Assembly: GCA_934217675.1 (NCBI GenBank)
Contig: CAKQCV010000074.1
Coordinates: 1-11,581, forward strand
DNA from: an uncultured Prevotella sp.
GTDB taxonomy: Bacteria > Bacteroidota > Bacteroidia > Bacteroidales > Bacteroidaceae
Direction: 5' to 3'
Length of the DNA: 11,581 bases
In this document: one piece after another, positions 1 through 8,487 of the stretch
Numbering within the stretch: the stretch's first letter is position 1
Layout: each line of letters starts with the position of its first letter
The notes under the pieces: model-generated
Told to the model about the DNA's origin: nothing
The model's database searches: none
The model's input: only the letters and a program-made list of their open reading frames with translations
Translations under genes and position numbers: made by a program

Positions 1-2182
1 GGGTAACACCTACAGGACTAACCTCAAGCGGTTGCCCGACATTAAGTTTGCGCTCTTTTTCCTCATTCAGCACTTTCTCTGAAAACAGTCCTGGCAATGT
101 TGTTGTCAACCTCTCCGGAAGTATTGAACGCCGAGGCATCTCATCACCTGTATATACAGCGATGTCGCTCACAGGCTTTCCGTATTGCAACAAAGCCTGT
201 GTCTTGGATATATATTTGTCAAATACCGGCATTTCTCTCCACCAGGTATTGTCACGCTGGAAGAATGTGCCAATACCGTCAAGAGTCATACCTGGGGCTT
301 TATCAACAAAAGGATTATGCGTATTCACATGGAATACAATACTGTTGATACCTATACAGTAATTATGATCCAGCAATTTTTTCAACATTGCCGGATGCTC
401 ATCCCATGTGCCACGAATCTCTGTAAATCCTTCAGCTTGAATAATGTTTTTTCCATAAATATGTGCTCCGCTTACGGCATCAAGCATATCATTGAGCTTA
501 TCATGTGTCGGACTGTTCAGCCAAAACTCTCCCATCGGATAGTCTGCAAATTGATAATGACGAAGTCCATCACTCACCATTGTCGGAGCAACGCACTCTG
601 TTGATAGTTTCATTCCGTATTTATCAGCAAGACTTCTCACTTCAGTGAAGAACACATCGTTTACAAGATCTGCAATTGTCAGACGAATGTCACGCAGAAC
701 ACTTTCTGATTTCTCTGAAGATTCTACTGGAACTCCTGCATAAAGCAACAACCATGGTTTCAGGTCATATCCGCGACGCTTCTTGAATTCATCTAAAAAG
801 GTCTTGCTCCAATTTTGTGAACCTGCTTCCCAACTGTCTACGTGAAGCCGCTTCAAAACTTTCTTTACTTTTGCCTCTGGAGCATGGCGATAAATATCTC
901 CGAACCAATTGTCAAATTGCTTTTTTACAGCCTCATCAGAAAATTTGTCACATTCAAGTCCTCTTCCACCTCCACCGGTGGCATTGGTATGCCCTGTAGA
1001 AGTATGCCCTATGCGCACAATGTGCCATTTACCTTTTGGAAGAGAGAAATCAAGAGGTGTATCTTTAAAATCTGAAAGCATAAGCTTGTCTGTAAGGTCT
1101 ATGATTTTTGTCGGATCAAGACATTCCTTGTCACTGACAGGAAAACTCTTTGAAACACGCCATACAACACCCGACTTTCCTTCATATCCGTCAACAACAG
1201 GTTCTGAACCAAGATTAAATCCACCAATCTTGAGATTTGGTTTCCATTTTGCAGCATCCATGTCTTCGCTACCAGGGTCACTCCCCTCTGGAGTCCAATG
1301 GAATTTGAAAAACCTTGCTGTGGTTGCTGGTATTGCATAAGTTGCAAGGGCATCCGTGTTTTGCCATCCTTGACGAGCGGGATATATCTCTCTGACGAAT
1401 CTATAGTCTTTACCATTATCTGATGCATATACCTTAAAGCGATGAGCCTGATAGTTGTTTCCGCCTGTTACTATTTCAACACTACGCAACGTGAATGGTT
1501 TGTCATACTCCATAACGATATCACAAGGTTTCGACGATTTGAAAGGAAAATCTACCGATGCCTTTGGTTTCCTTGAGTCAGCGTATGTTGCAGGATATGC
1601 ATAAACAGCAATATCCTCATAGTAATCTTTATATATATTCTTGGGTAAAGATAATTTTATCTTGTTTTTCCCTTTAAAACTTCCACCATTTACTATGGTA
1701 TCACTCCACACAACCTTCTGCATGGATTCTTCTGGCTTTATCCATGGTCCACCTGCAAGTGCAAATCCATCAGAGAAGTGTATTCCCATTTCAAGATTAA
1801 GACTATCTGCCGTATTGAAAACCGTGTTTATCCTTTTCCACCACTCTGACGACAATTGTCGTGATGTTCCTCCCAAACCATCCTTACTGTCGGTTGGATC
1901 TTTTATTGGCATAAGATAGAAACCTTTTATGCCTGCATCATGCATGGCGTGAAGGTCAAGACGAATGCCCTCATCACTCACATTGCCAAACATCCAATAC
2001 CAAAATGTCCATGGCTTTGCTTGATTTTGTGGATTCATAAATTGCTCATACCAAGTAGGATGTGCTGCAAGCGTCAACGGAACAGCTGTTTTTTCTTGGA
2101 TCTCTGTCAGTGGCTGATTTGATACAGCGAACGTTGGAAATGCAACAGCAGAAGATATAATTAGTGCTGATATTTTTTTCAT
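1..2182 (-). CDS. GH106-like alpha-L-rhamnosidase, secreted, C-terminus off the left edge
   Basis: The frame is open from the ATG at 2182 to base 1: 727 residues and no stop, so the 3' part is missing. GH106 enzymes usually exceed 1,000 residues, so about a third may be lost. A signal peptide is visible (MKK, a hydrophobic stretch to about residue 19, then TFA). The N-terminal part has the family-like WYWMFGNVSDEGI (61-73), followed by a barrel strand, GIKGFYLMP (84-92). Residues about 224-266 resemble an F5/8-type (discoidin) beta-sandwich. VDSWEAGSQNW carries E452 and IIQAEGFTE carries E584. Their 132-residue spacing equals that of the catalytic pair I remember for Bacteroides BT0986 (E461/E593), which supports GH106. 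The expected action is release of terminal alpha-L-rhamnose from pectin-type or other rhamnosylated glycans, in the periplasm or at the surface. It lies 96 bases after the GH2 gene with a hairpin between. The exact substrate and the GH106 assignment versus a sister family remain inference. Confidence 0.82.
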   Translation of the reverse strand, partial: MKKISALIISSAVAFPTFAVSNQPLTEIQEKTAVPLTLAAHPTWYEQFMNPQNQAKPWTFWYWMFGNVSDEGIRLDLHAMHDAGIKGFYLMPIKDPTDSKDGLGGTSRQLSSEWWKRINTVFNTADSLNLEMGIHFSDGFALAGGPWIKPEESMQKVVWSDTIVNGGSFKGKNKIKLSLPKNIYKDYYEDIAVYAYPATYADSRKPKASVDFPFKSSKPCDIVMEYDKPFTLRSVEIVTGGNNYQAHRFKVYASDNGKDYRFVREIYPARQGWQNTDALATYAIPATTARFFKFHWTPEGSDPGSEDMDAAKWKPNLKIGGFNLGSEPVVDGYEGKSGVVWRVSKSFPVSDKECLDPTKIIDLTDKLMLSDFKDTPLDFSLPKGKWHIVRIGHTSTGHTNATGGGGRGLECDKFSDEAVKKQFDNWFGDIYRHAPEAKVKKVLKRLHVDSWEAGSQNWSKTFLDEFKKRRGYDLKPWLLLYAGVPVESSEKSESVLRDIRLTIADLVNDVFFTEVRSLADKYGMKLSTECVAPTMVSDGLRHYQFADYPMGEFWLNSPTHDKLNDMLDAVSGAHIYGKNIIQAEGFTEIRGTWDEHPAMLKKLLDHNYCIGINSIVFHVNTHNPFVDKAPGMTLDGIGTFFQRDNTWWREMPVFDKYISKTQALLQYGKPVSDIAVYTGDEMPRRSILPERLTTTLPGLFSEKVLNEEKERKLNVGQPLEVSPVGVT

Positions 2183-2211
2183 CTTGTATTAATTATTTAT
2201 TACAACAAATC

Positions 2212-2256
2212 AAACGGCTCGGACGCTCAGTGTTATCTGAGTAGTCTGAGCCGTTT
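2212..2256 (-). terminator. Imperfect long hairpin between the GH2 and GH106-like genes
   Basis: The outer stem is 9 bp (2212-2220 with 2248-2256, AAACGGCTC/GAGCCGTTT). Above it are 3 bp (2222-2224 with 2244-2246) and a 5-bp top (CTCAG/CTGAG) around a 6-base loop at 2231-2236. Read in the gene direction it is preceded by AAGAAAAA and followed by TTTGATTTGTTG, a broken U-tract. On the plus strand the tail is a cleaner TTTTTCTT, although no plus-strand gene ends here. It starts about 20 bases after the GH2 stop. It is probably a full or leaky terminator for GH2; partial readthrough would set the GH106:GH2 ratio. Confidence 0.6.
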
Positions 2257-2278
2257 TTCTTATCTAAATATTTTTTTC

Positions 2279-5101
2279 TTACTCAAAATGAATTGTCACT
2301 TCTCCAGTATAGCTACCGTTAGCCCATACTGGCAATGCTGAAGGTCCATTCAAATCTGTAGTATTAACCTTATTTCTCACTGCTGGAATAACTTGCATCA
2401 TACTTATACCTGTTTCAGGCAAAGTATAAAGCAACTGGTCTCTACCGTCGCGTGGCTGATAAACGCCAACATAGTCTTTCGAAGAGTTTCCTGGTTCCAA
2501 TGTTATAACTCCAGTCTTGGTCTGCAATTTCATCCACTGCACGCCAGCAAAATAGCCCTTAAATTCTGGGTAATCAAAACTTTCGCCTGGAACAGGATCA
2601 TTATAGTCATTTCCCCATAAACCAAGTTGCGGACCATGGATTCTGTTTTTCCATACTCTATACGGACCATTACCAAGCCATTCTTTATGCTTTACTTCAT
2701 CCTCAGGAAGGTCGAACTTAACTCCCATCAAATCAACAACGCCATTGAAAATATATGTATATACAAGGCGCGAACCTCCATCCGGTGCAATATGCCACTC
2801 GGCTTTCTGCAACGAACCAAGCTTATATGATGCTGTTACAACAAGAGTGTCGTTTTTGCCTTCTGCAGCTGTGAGTTTGTCAAATTTACCCTGTTCTGCA
2901 TATTCTGTATATGTAGTTTTCTTCTTCTCTGCCTCTGGGTCATCGTGATTATAGAATTGATCCATAGAACGGTCTGTACGGCGATATGCAAAGAATTTCG
3001 GTCCATTATTGAACTTATAGCTACCTTTCTTTGTTTCAACACTACTCAATGTACCATCATTCTCATTAAAAGTATAAGTAACATTACCGGCTTTTACCAC
3101 CCCATTCTGCATCTGTGGGCATTTGCCACTCTGGTTTGTTGCAGAATACAGTTTTTGAGTGTCTTTAAGTTTGAATGTCCATGTGAACAGGTTCTTTTTA
3201 TACTGGTCTGTAGCCTCAACAATTAAAGCATCAGCATCTTTAGGAGCTGCACCAACAGAAATAGTACCATTAGTATCGGCTGAAATATTTGCTCCGTTCA
3301 CCGTACCATTCTTTAATGTTGTTTTCTGTGCATTGGCATACTTAACATATTCATAATCAAACTTAACCCCTTTTAGAGAAAGGAAATTATATCTGTTCTC
3401 AACATTAAGAGTACCGTTAAAGTTTTCTGGCATAAACACTTGTACTGGGCACCATATCTGTTTTACAGTATAATAGCTACCCTCTAATTCATGGTGAGGT
3501 CCAACAATGCCGTCAGCTCCATAATTGCCAACATTATCAATCATTCCTCCCATGTCAACACGCTTTACTCCTTCGTCTACCAAAGCCCAAATAAAACCGC
3601 CTGCACAACGAGGCCATTTGCGCATTACTTCCCAATAGTCGTAAAGTCCGGCACCAGCACCACCGTCATATAAAGCATGCAAGAACTCTGTAGGCATCCA
3701 AATCTCTGGCTTACGCATATATTCATTACTCTCGCCGTATGAACGGTAATGCATTGTTTCATAACCACTGAAATTGCCTTGTGGATGAAGTACCGGACGT
3801 TTCTGCACATCCCACTTATGGAACTCGCAGTCAAGTTCTGTATTCCAACCTTTTTCATTACCGTTGCTCCACCATATTATTGAAGGATGATTAACGTCAC
3901 GTGTCACCATCTCGCGGATTAGTTTCTGACCGTTCACCGTTTCATGATGCCCGTGCCATCCGCTAAGTTCATCCATCACATACAGTCCTAAACTATCACA
4001 TATATCATAAAATTCCGGATCTGCAGGATAGTGTGAAAGTCGCACGGCATTCATATTCATACTTTTTATCAGCTCTACATCTTCAAGATTCTTTTGATAT
4101 GAAAGCGTGCGTCCTGTCTCCGGACGGAAACTATGCCTGTTAACACCGCGTATATTTACTTTTTTCCCATTTATATACAAGCCGTCACTTTCACGTGTCT
4201 CTACTGTTCTGAAGCCGAACTTGTCTTTTTCAACATGCAGTATCTTTCCATTGGCATCAATAAGAGCAAAATCAACTTTATATCTGTTTGGGGTTTCTGC
4301 TGTCCACAATTTTGGATTGTTCACCAAGAAAGAAACATCTGCATGATCACTGCCATGGCGCACATCAGTAATATTTTCAGCAACTTTTTTGCCATTCATA
4401 TCACTAATGGTTGTTTTCACTTTAGCACCTTCTATTATATGGTTCAGTAAAACAAAAGCATTGAACTTTCCATCTGCTGTTGCATTAATGGCTGTACGTT
4501 CAATATTCAGAGCTGGTTTGCAAACTATAAAGACTGGACGGAATATTCCGCCAAAGTTCCAATAGTCTGCACGGCGTTCCGAAAGATTAACACCGGCATT
4601 TTCACTTTCCTTGCTCACCGTTACTTCCAAAAGGTTCTTCTTGTCGCCAAAGAACACACGGTCTGTAACATCGTATGTGATGCGGTAAAAAGCTCCCATA
4701 TGCTTTGAGCCAGCCTTACGCTTGTTTATCTTCACTTCTGTATCTGTCATAGAAGCTTCAAACACCAATTCTATATGATGGTTTGCCCATTCTTTTGGTA
4801 GTTTAAACTCATACTTGTACATACCTTTCTCGTCAGCTATTCCATCTGGAAAAGCCTTGCCATAGAACTTCATTCCATATTGATATGTTCCAAAGCCTTG
4901 TAGCTCCCAACATGAAGGTACGCCAATCTTTGTCCATTTACCTGAATTGTTTCCACCTGTGCAGAAGAAATCCCACTGCACCATGTCGTCACACCCATGT
5001 CCACTTAAATACTGCCGATGAGTGAACACATCGGTATTTTCTGCCACTGCGCCTGAGGCTGCCGCAAGCAGAGTTAATGCTGATAGTATTATTTTTTTCA
5101 T
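2279..5101 (-). CDS. Secreted GH2 beta-galactosidase-type glycoside hydrolase (LacZ-like)
   Basis: The 940-residue protein has a clear signal peptide (MKKIILSALTLLAAASGAVA, cleavage likely before ENTD), so it acts outside the cytoplasm. The domain order is LacZ-like: an N-terminal sugar-binding jelly roll (about 40-200, with VPSCWELQGFGTYQYG near 61-76), an Ig-like domain, a TIM barrel (about 300-550) and a C-terminal LacZ small-chain-like domain (about 660-940, with EWLGNGPYRVW near 807). Barrel motifs are GVNRHSFRPETG (319-330), SNGNEKGW with the presumed acid/base E416, PTEFLHA with the presumed nucleophile E472, and GGFIWALVDEGV matching LacZ GGFVWDWVDQ. The two glutamates are 56 residues apart, against 76 in E. 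coli LacZ, and the Gly-Asn of the LacZ EYAHAMGN motif is replaced. Family is secure. Beta-galactosidase is likely, but GH2 also contains other exo-glycosidases, including arabinopyranosidases of pectin loci. The start is set by the signal peptide. Confidence 0.9.
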   Translation of the reverse strand: MKKIILSALTLLAAASGAVAENTDVFTHRQYLSGHGCDDMVQWDFFCTGGNNSGKWTKIGVPSCWELQGFGTYQYGMKFYGKAFPDGIADEKGMYKYEFKLPKEWANHHIELVFEASMTDTEVKINKRKAGSKHMGAFYRITYDVTDRVFFGDKKNLLEVTVSKESENAGVNLSERRADYWNFGGIFRPVFIVCKPALNIERTAINATADGKFNAFVLLNHIIEGAKVKTTISDMNGKKVAENITDVRHGSDHADVSFLVNNPKLWTAETPNRYKVDFALIDANGKILHVEKDKFGFRTVETRESDGLYINGKKVNIRGVNRHSFRPETGRTLSYQKNLEDVELIKSMNMNAVRLSHYPADPEFYDICDSLGLYVMDELSGWHGHHETVNGQKLIREMVTRDVNHPSIIWWSNGNEKGWNTELDCEFHKWDVQKRPVLHPQGNFSGYETMHYRSYGESNEYMRKPEIWMPTEFLHALYDGGAGAGLYDYWEVMRKWPRCAGGFIWALVDEGVKRVDMGGMIDNVGNYGADGIVGPHHELEGSYYTVKQIWCPVQVFMPENFNGTLNVENRYNFLSLKGVKFDYEYVKYANAQKTTLKNGTVNGANISADTNGTISVGAAPKDADALIVEATDQYKKNLFTWTFKLKDTQKLYSATNQSGKCPQMQNGVVKAGNVTYTFNENDGTLSSVETKKGSYKFNNGPKFFAYRRTDRSMDQFYNHDDPEAEKKKTTYTEYAEQGKFDKLTAAEGKNDTLVVTASYKLGSLQKAEWHIAPDGGSRLVYTYIFNGVVDLMGVKFDLPEDEVKHKEWLGNGPYRVWKNRIHGPQLGLWGNDYNDPVPGESFDYPEFKGYFAGVQWMKLQTKTGVITLEPGNSSKDYVGVYQPRDGRDQLLYTLPETGISMMQVIPAVRNKVNTTDLNGPSALPVWANGSYTGEVTIHFE

Positions 5102-5120
5102 ATTTTCTACAATAAAAGAC

Positions 5121-5140
5121 GTGTTGCCAACACAATTGTA
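5121..5140 (-). promoter_or_regulatory. Candidate GH2 promoter element with an overlapping perfect palindrome
   Basis: Reading towards GH2, TACAATTG (5140-5133) is one base off the Bacteroidota -7 consensus TAnnTTTG, but I see no convincing -33 element at the usual distance. Directly downstream, GTGTTG-C-CAACAC (5121-5133 on the plus strand) is a perfect 6+1+6 palindrome about 20 bases before the GH2 ATG. It would cover the start-site region and could be an operator. Both parts are weak, short-motif calls. Confidence 0.25.
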
Positions 5141-5165
5141 CCTTATTTATGTAAAAGATAAAATA

Positions 5166-5204
5166 AAAAGGTGCCGACTCACATATTGAAAGTCGGCACC
5201 TTTT
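5166..5204 (-). terminator. Strong hairpin terminator closing the ior operon
   Basis: A perfect 14-bp stem (AAAAGGTGCCGACT at 5166-5179 with AGTCGGCACCTTTT at 5191-5204) surrounds an 11-base loop. It has A-rich DNA on one side and TTTTATTT on the other, so it can work in both directions. In the gene direction it begins 43 bases after the CoA-transferase stop and is followed by CTTTTTATTTTATC. It separates the amino-acid operon from the glycosidase genes. Confidence 0.88.
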
Positions 5205-5247
5205 ATTTGTAATTTTATAATTATGATATAGTGCAAACAGTTTTCTT

Positions 5248-6549
5248 TTAATTCTCTCTCAGAAATCTGTATCCAAATCTATCGCATGCTGCTTTTTCCA
5301 AATCTTCACGAACTTCTGGTGCAGCAATATTAATAAGGGCATGGGCACGTTGGGCAAGATCTTTTCCTTTCAAGAATGCAGCACCATATTCTGTCACGAC
5401 ATACTGTGTCTGGAAACGGGTTGTTACAACTCCTGCCCCCTCTGTCAATACCGGTTTTATTTTTGAGATTCCTTTGCCTGATGTTGCCGTCATGGCTATA
5501 AAAGTTTTACCTCCTTCCGACAAGGCTCCGCCATACATAAAGTCGTGCTGACCTCCTACTCCTGAGAAAAGACGTGTTCCTATAGAATCGGCACACACCT
5601 GACCTGTCAAATCCACTTCGATAGCTGAATTTATCGACATTACTTTAGGGTTCTGACGAATACGGAAAGGATCGTTTGTCCATGCCACATCCTTGAACAC
5701 CATATCTTCGTTGTAGTCCATAAAATCATACAAAGCCCTTGAGCCGAGAGCAAGCGAAGCAACGCTTTTGCCTGGCATCACAACTTTCTGCGAGTTGTTT
5801 ATAACTCCACTCTTTATCAGTGGCAACACACCATCTGTCATAGCCTCTGTGTGTAAGCCCAAATTTTTATGGTTGCGCAAACCGTTAAGCACGGCATTCG
5901 GTATTCCGCCAACTCCTATTTGAAGCGTAGCACCGTCAGGGATAAGTTCTGCAATATACTGTCCTATTTTCTTTTCCTTATCGTTTGGCACTGCTGTAGG
6001 CACTTCTACCAACGGGTCATCAACTTCAACACAAGCATCAATATCATTTATATGAATAAGTGGGTCTCCGTAAGAGAAAGGCATCTGCTTGTTCACCTGT
6101 GCAATTACTGTCTTTGAACATTCTGCTGCACTGAAAGCAAGGTCTGCCGATACACCGTAGCTACAATATCCGTCTTTATTTGGCGGTGAAACATTGAGCA
6201 ATGTAACATCGAGTGGTAAATACCCTTCACGAAACAGAGCAGGAACTTCTCCAAGGAAGCACGGAATAATCTGAGCCTCGCCACGGTCTACAGCCTTACG
6301 GATACTGTTGGCTATAAACAGACTTCGTGGAATGAAATTGTCACGCAATTCTGTTGTAGCATAAGGAGCATCTCTTCTGCCCACGGCAAAGGCTGAATAC
6401 ATCTCAACCCCATGCAGTTCCTTACCACGAGCCGTTATGGCATCTATCAGCACCTCTGGTATAGACGTGCTGCCTTGAATGAACACCCGGTCATGACTTT
6501 TTATTAGTTTTGCAGCTTCAGCTGCTGAAACATAATTTGGTTTCATCAT
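5248..6549 (-). CDS. Class I CoA-transferase, acetyl-CoA hydrolase/transferase (4-hydroxybutyrate CoA-transferase) family
   Basis: The 433-residue protein has the usual length of this cytoplasmic family, which moves CoA between a carboxylic acid and acetate through a glutamyl-CoA thioester. Visible family marks are SAAEAAKLIKSHDRVFIQG at the N-terminus, SPPNKDGYCSYG (121-132), GVGGIPNAVL (212-221), LHTEAMTDG with the probable catalytic E235, and VVTEYGAAFLKGKDLAQRA near the C-terminus. It is the last gene of the ior operon, 13 bases after the aminotransferase. AAGGA (6560-6556) lies 6 bases before the first of two adjacent ATGs and favours that one. By context it would convert the aryl- or acyl-CoA made by IorAB to the free acid while forming acetyl-CoA, or charge the acid in the reverse direction. 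Sequence alone does not give the acyl substrate, and simple CoA hydrolysis is possible. Confidence 0.9.
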   Translation of the reverse strand: MMKPNYVSAAEAAKLIKSHDRVFIQGSTSIPEVLIDAITARGKELHGVEMYSAFAVGRRDAPYATTELRDNFIPRSLFIANSIRKAVDRGEAQIIPCFLGEVPALFREGYLPLDVTLLNVSPPNKDGYCSYGVSADLAFSAAECSKTVIAQVNKQMPFSYGDPLIHINDIDACVEVDDPLVEVPTAVPNDKEKKIGQYIAELIPDGATLQIGVGGIPNAVLNGLRNHKNLGLHTEAMTDGVLPLIKSGVINNSQKVVMPGKSVASLALGSRALYDFMDYNEDMVFKDVAWTNDPFRIRQNPKVMSINSAIEVDLTGQVCADSIGTRLFSGVGGQHDFMYGGALSEGGKTFIAMTATSGKGISKIKPVLTEGAGVVTTRFQTQYVVTEYGAAFLKGKDLAQRAHALINIAAPEVREDLEKAACDRFGYRFLREN

Positions 6550-6562
6550 CGTTAATCCTTAT

Positions 6563-7876
6563 TTAGTTTATAGGATATTTCTCGTTAAACACAGCAAGTC
6601 TCTCATCAAGTAAAGGACAGTGCTCATCTTTAAGCATGGATGTACACACACGTATTCCTTGCTGTTCACTACCCGTTGTGCGCAGAGAGATTGCAGATAT
6701 GCCATAATGAATAAGTTCAGCCAGCAAGTCATCGCCTGTAAATCCTTTTCTACCGATAGTGAAGAAGAAGCCATCGCTCACATCTTGGTCAAGGTCTTTA
6801 TCGTATACGATATGGAAGCCATGGCGCAAGAATATCTCCTTCAGTTTTGCCGCCCTTCGTGCATATTCTCTATTATCAGTCACGAAATCAAGTTTACCAT
6901 CGCATGCTGCCTTATACATTGCTGCAAGTGCATACTGTGCAGAATGGCAAACTCCTGACGAGAGAGAATATAATATGGTGTAAATGAATGCATTGCCAAA
7001 GGTATCCATGTTTAATGTTTCCTTCAGGTAAGGATAAACGCGATTAAATAAATCATTGCTGATGGCAACTGTTGCCACACGCTCACCTGCATAACTGAAA
7101 ATCTTTGATGCAGAAAGCATCAACATATAGTTTTTCGTATAGCGTGCCACTGTGCTCTGATACGGTGGTTCAAACGGCTTGCCTATGTATTTTCTGGAGT
7201 CCATACCGAAATAGGCAAGGTCTTCTATTACCACGGCATCGTATTTTGTGGCAAGTTCACCAATATACTGCAACTCCTCTTCTGCAAAGCAAACCCACGA
7301 AGGATTGTTAGGATTAGAGTATAATATTGCTGCAATGTTTCCCTTGGCAAGATGGCGTTCCAGCTCATCGTGCAACTTCTCTCCACGATAGTTGTATACA
7401 TCAAATGTATCACGCTTGTATCCAAGGATTTTTGCCTGTAGTGGTTGCACTGAGAATCCGGGATTGACAAACAATATTGTGTCCTTTTCGGGATTAAGAT
7501 GCGTAGTTACAATGAACGAGGCAAAGGTACCCATCATCGAGCCAACCGTTGGCACACAGCCATCTGGTTTTACGTCAATATCAAGGAATGCCTTTATAAA
7601 ACGTGAAGCCTGTTCTTTTAACGGAGCAATTCCTACTATATTGGGATATTTATTTGCCACACCACTGTCAAGTGCCTCCTTCTGTGCCTCTATACCGATA
7701 CTGCTTGCCTCCAAACCTGGCGAACCCATTTCAAGATGCACAAACTTCTGCCCTGTGATTTTCTCCAGTTCTTCGGATATAGCCACCGTTTGGCGAATTG
7801 TTGCATCTCCAACTCGCGAAATGTGCATACTTCTAAGCACATCGTCAACTGTTTTATTATCGAAAGGTATATTCAT
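6563..7876 (-). CDS. Class I/II PLP aminotransferase of the ior operon
   Basis: The 437-residue, fold-type I PLP enzyme interconverts an amino acid and its 2-oxoacid. PLP-site motifs are present in order: SNPNNPSW (187-194), VIEDLAYFG with D219 expected to touch the pyridine nitrogen and Y222 the phenolic oxygen, SASKIFSYAGERV with the Schiff-base lysine K258 and phosphate-binding R266, and GIRVC with R409 expected to bind the substrate carboxylate. It starts 9 bases after iorB and ends 13 bases before the CoA-transferase gene, so all four genes are probably translated from one message. Its upstream spacing is so short that translational coupling to iorB is likely; only a weak GTAGG precedes the ATG. 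Context suggests it supplies aromatic 2-oxoacids (phenylpyruvate, indolepyruvate) to IorAB. Side-chain specificity cannot be read from the sequence, and branched-chain or other substrates are possible. Confidence 0.88.
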   Translation of the reverse strand: MNIPFDNKTVDDVLRSMHISRVGDATIRQTVAISEELEKITGQKFVHLEMGSPGLEASSIGIEAQKEALDSGVANKYPNIVGIAPLKEQASRFIKAFLDIDVKPDGCVPTVGSMMGTFASFIVTTHLNPEKDTILFVNPGFSVQPLQAKILGYKRDTFDVYNYRGEKLHDELERHLAKGNIAAILYSNPNNPSWVCFAEEELQYIGELATKYDAVVIEDLAYFGMDSRKYIGKPFEPPYQSTVARYTKNYMLMLSASKIFSYAGERVATVAISNDLFNRVYPYLKETLNMDTFGNAFIYTILYSLSSGVCHSAQYALAAMYKAACDGKLDFVTDNREYARRAAKLKEIFLRHGFHIVYDKDLDQDVSDGFFFTIGRKGFTGDDLLAELIHYGISAISLRTTGSEQQGIRVCTSMLKDEHCPLLDERLAVFNEKYPIN

Positions 7877-7885
7877 AAGCCTACC

Positions 7886-8473
7886 CTATTTTTTGATATG
7901 TTCATCAGCAACTTCTAATCCGGCACGGAATGCTTTCAAATTCATATCGACAATAGCATCCCCCTTTTTGCTAAACACGCTGCGTATTCCGTCTTCAATC
8001 TTCTCAATCTCAATTCCAAGGAATGGTGAAGCGGCACCAAGCAACACAATGTTTGCACAGCGTGGCGAAGCAACTTCTTTCGCTATTTTATCCACATCAA
8101 GCGACACATGATGGTTTAAGGCTTTTATGCTCTGCAACAATGTGTCAAGTTCCGGATAATTAGGGATATTTATAAACGGCGTGGTATTGGTTATAATCCA
8201 TCCGTCTTTTTTCAAATAAGGCAAATAGCGCATTGCTTCCATTGGTTCAAGCGATATGATGAGGTCTGCCTTGCCAAGTGGAATAAGGTCGGATGCTATC
8301 TGTTCTGAACTGATGCGCAGATTTGACTGCACATCTCCACCGCGCTGACTCATACCATGCACCTCTGCTTGCTTTATATAAAGATTCTCTTTTATTGCTG
8401 CAGCTCCTATAATTGTTGCAATAGAAAGAATACCTTGTCCTCCTACTCCAGAAAGAATAATGTCTGTATTCAT
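7886..8473 (-). CDS. iorB: Indolepyruvate (2-oxoacid):ferredoxin oxidoreductase, beta subunit
   Basis: The 195-residue protein is the small, gamma-type (POR/KOR gamma) partner of IorA. Motifs are SGVGGQGILS (8-17), a glycine-rich loop of the family, AEVHGMSQRGGDVQSNLRI (37-55), and SPRCANIVLLGA (136-147). It has no iron-sulfur cysteine motif, as expected. With IorA it forms the complex that decarboxylates aryl pyruvates to aryl-acetyl-CoA, with reduction of ferredoxin. It begins 12 bases after the iorA stop. Unusually for this phylum it has a full AAGGAGG sequence 7 bases before the ATG, which settles the start. The length is typical of the family. Confidence 0.92.
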   Translation of the reverse strand: MNTDIILSGVGGQGILSIATIIGAAAIKENLYIKQAEVHGMSQRGGDVQSNLRISSEQIASDLIPLGKADLIISLEPMEAMRYLPYLKKDGWIITNTTPFINIPNYPELDTLLQSIKALNHHVSLDVDKIAKEVASPRCANIVLLGAASPFLGIEIEKIEDGIRSVFSKKGDAIVDMNLKAFRAGLEVADEHIKK

Positions 8474-8480
8474 AGTATGT

Positions 8481-8487
8481 CCTCCTT
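8481..8487 (-). promoter_or_regulatory. Strong Shine-Dalgarno of iorB overlapping the iorA stop codon
   Basis: AAGGAGG lies 7 bases before the iorB ATG, and its first two bases fall within the TAA stop of iorA (8488-8486). Strong Shine-Dalgarno sequences are uncommon in Bacteroidota. This arrangement would favour near-equal, coupled synthesis of the two subunits. Confidence 0.75.

Noticed and set aside
1..2100. Several plus-strand open frames of 60-143 codons
   Set aside because: They all overlap the long minus-strand GH106-like gene, which has a signal peptide and family motifs through its whole length.
1..5101. A complete polysaccharide utilisation locus
   Set aside because: No SusC, SusD, sensor or transporter gene is present; only two glycosidases are visible.
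7392..8111. A 239-codon open frame on the plus strand
   Set aside because: It lies antisense across iorB and the aminotransferase gene, both of which have clear family motifs. Its translation is low-complexity Ser/Ile/Pro-rich with no recognisable domain.
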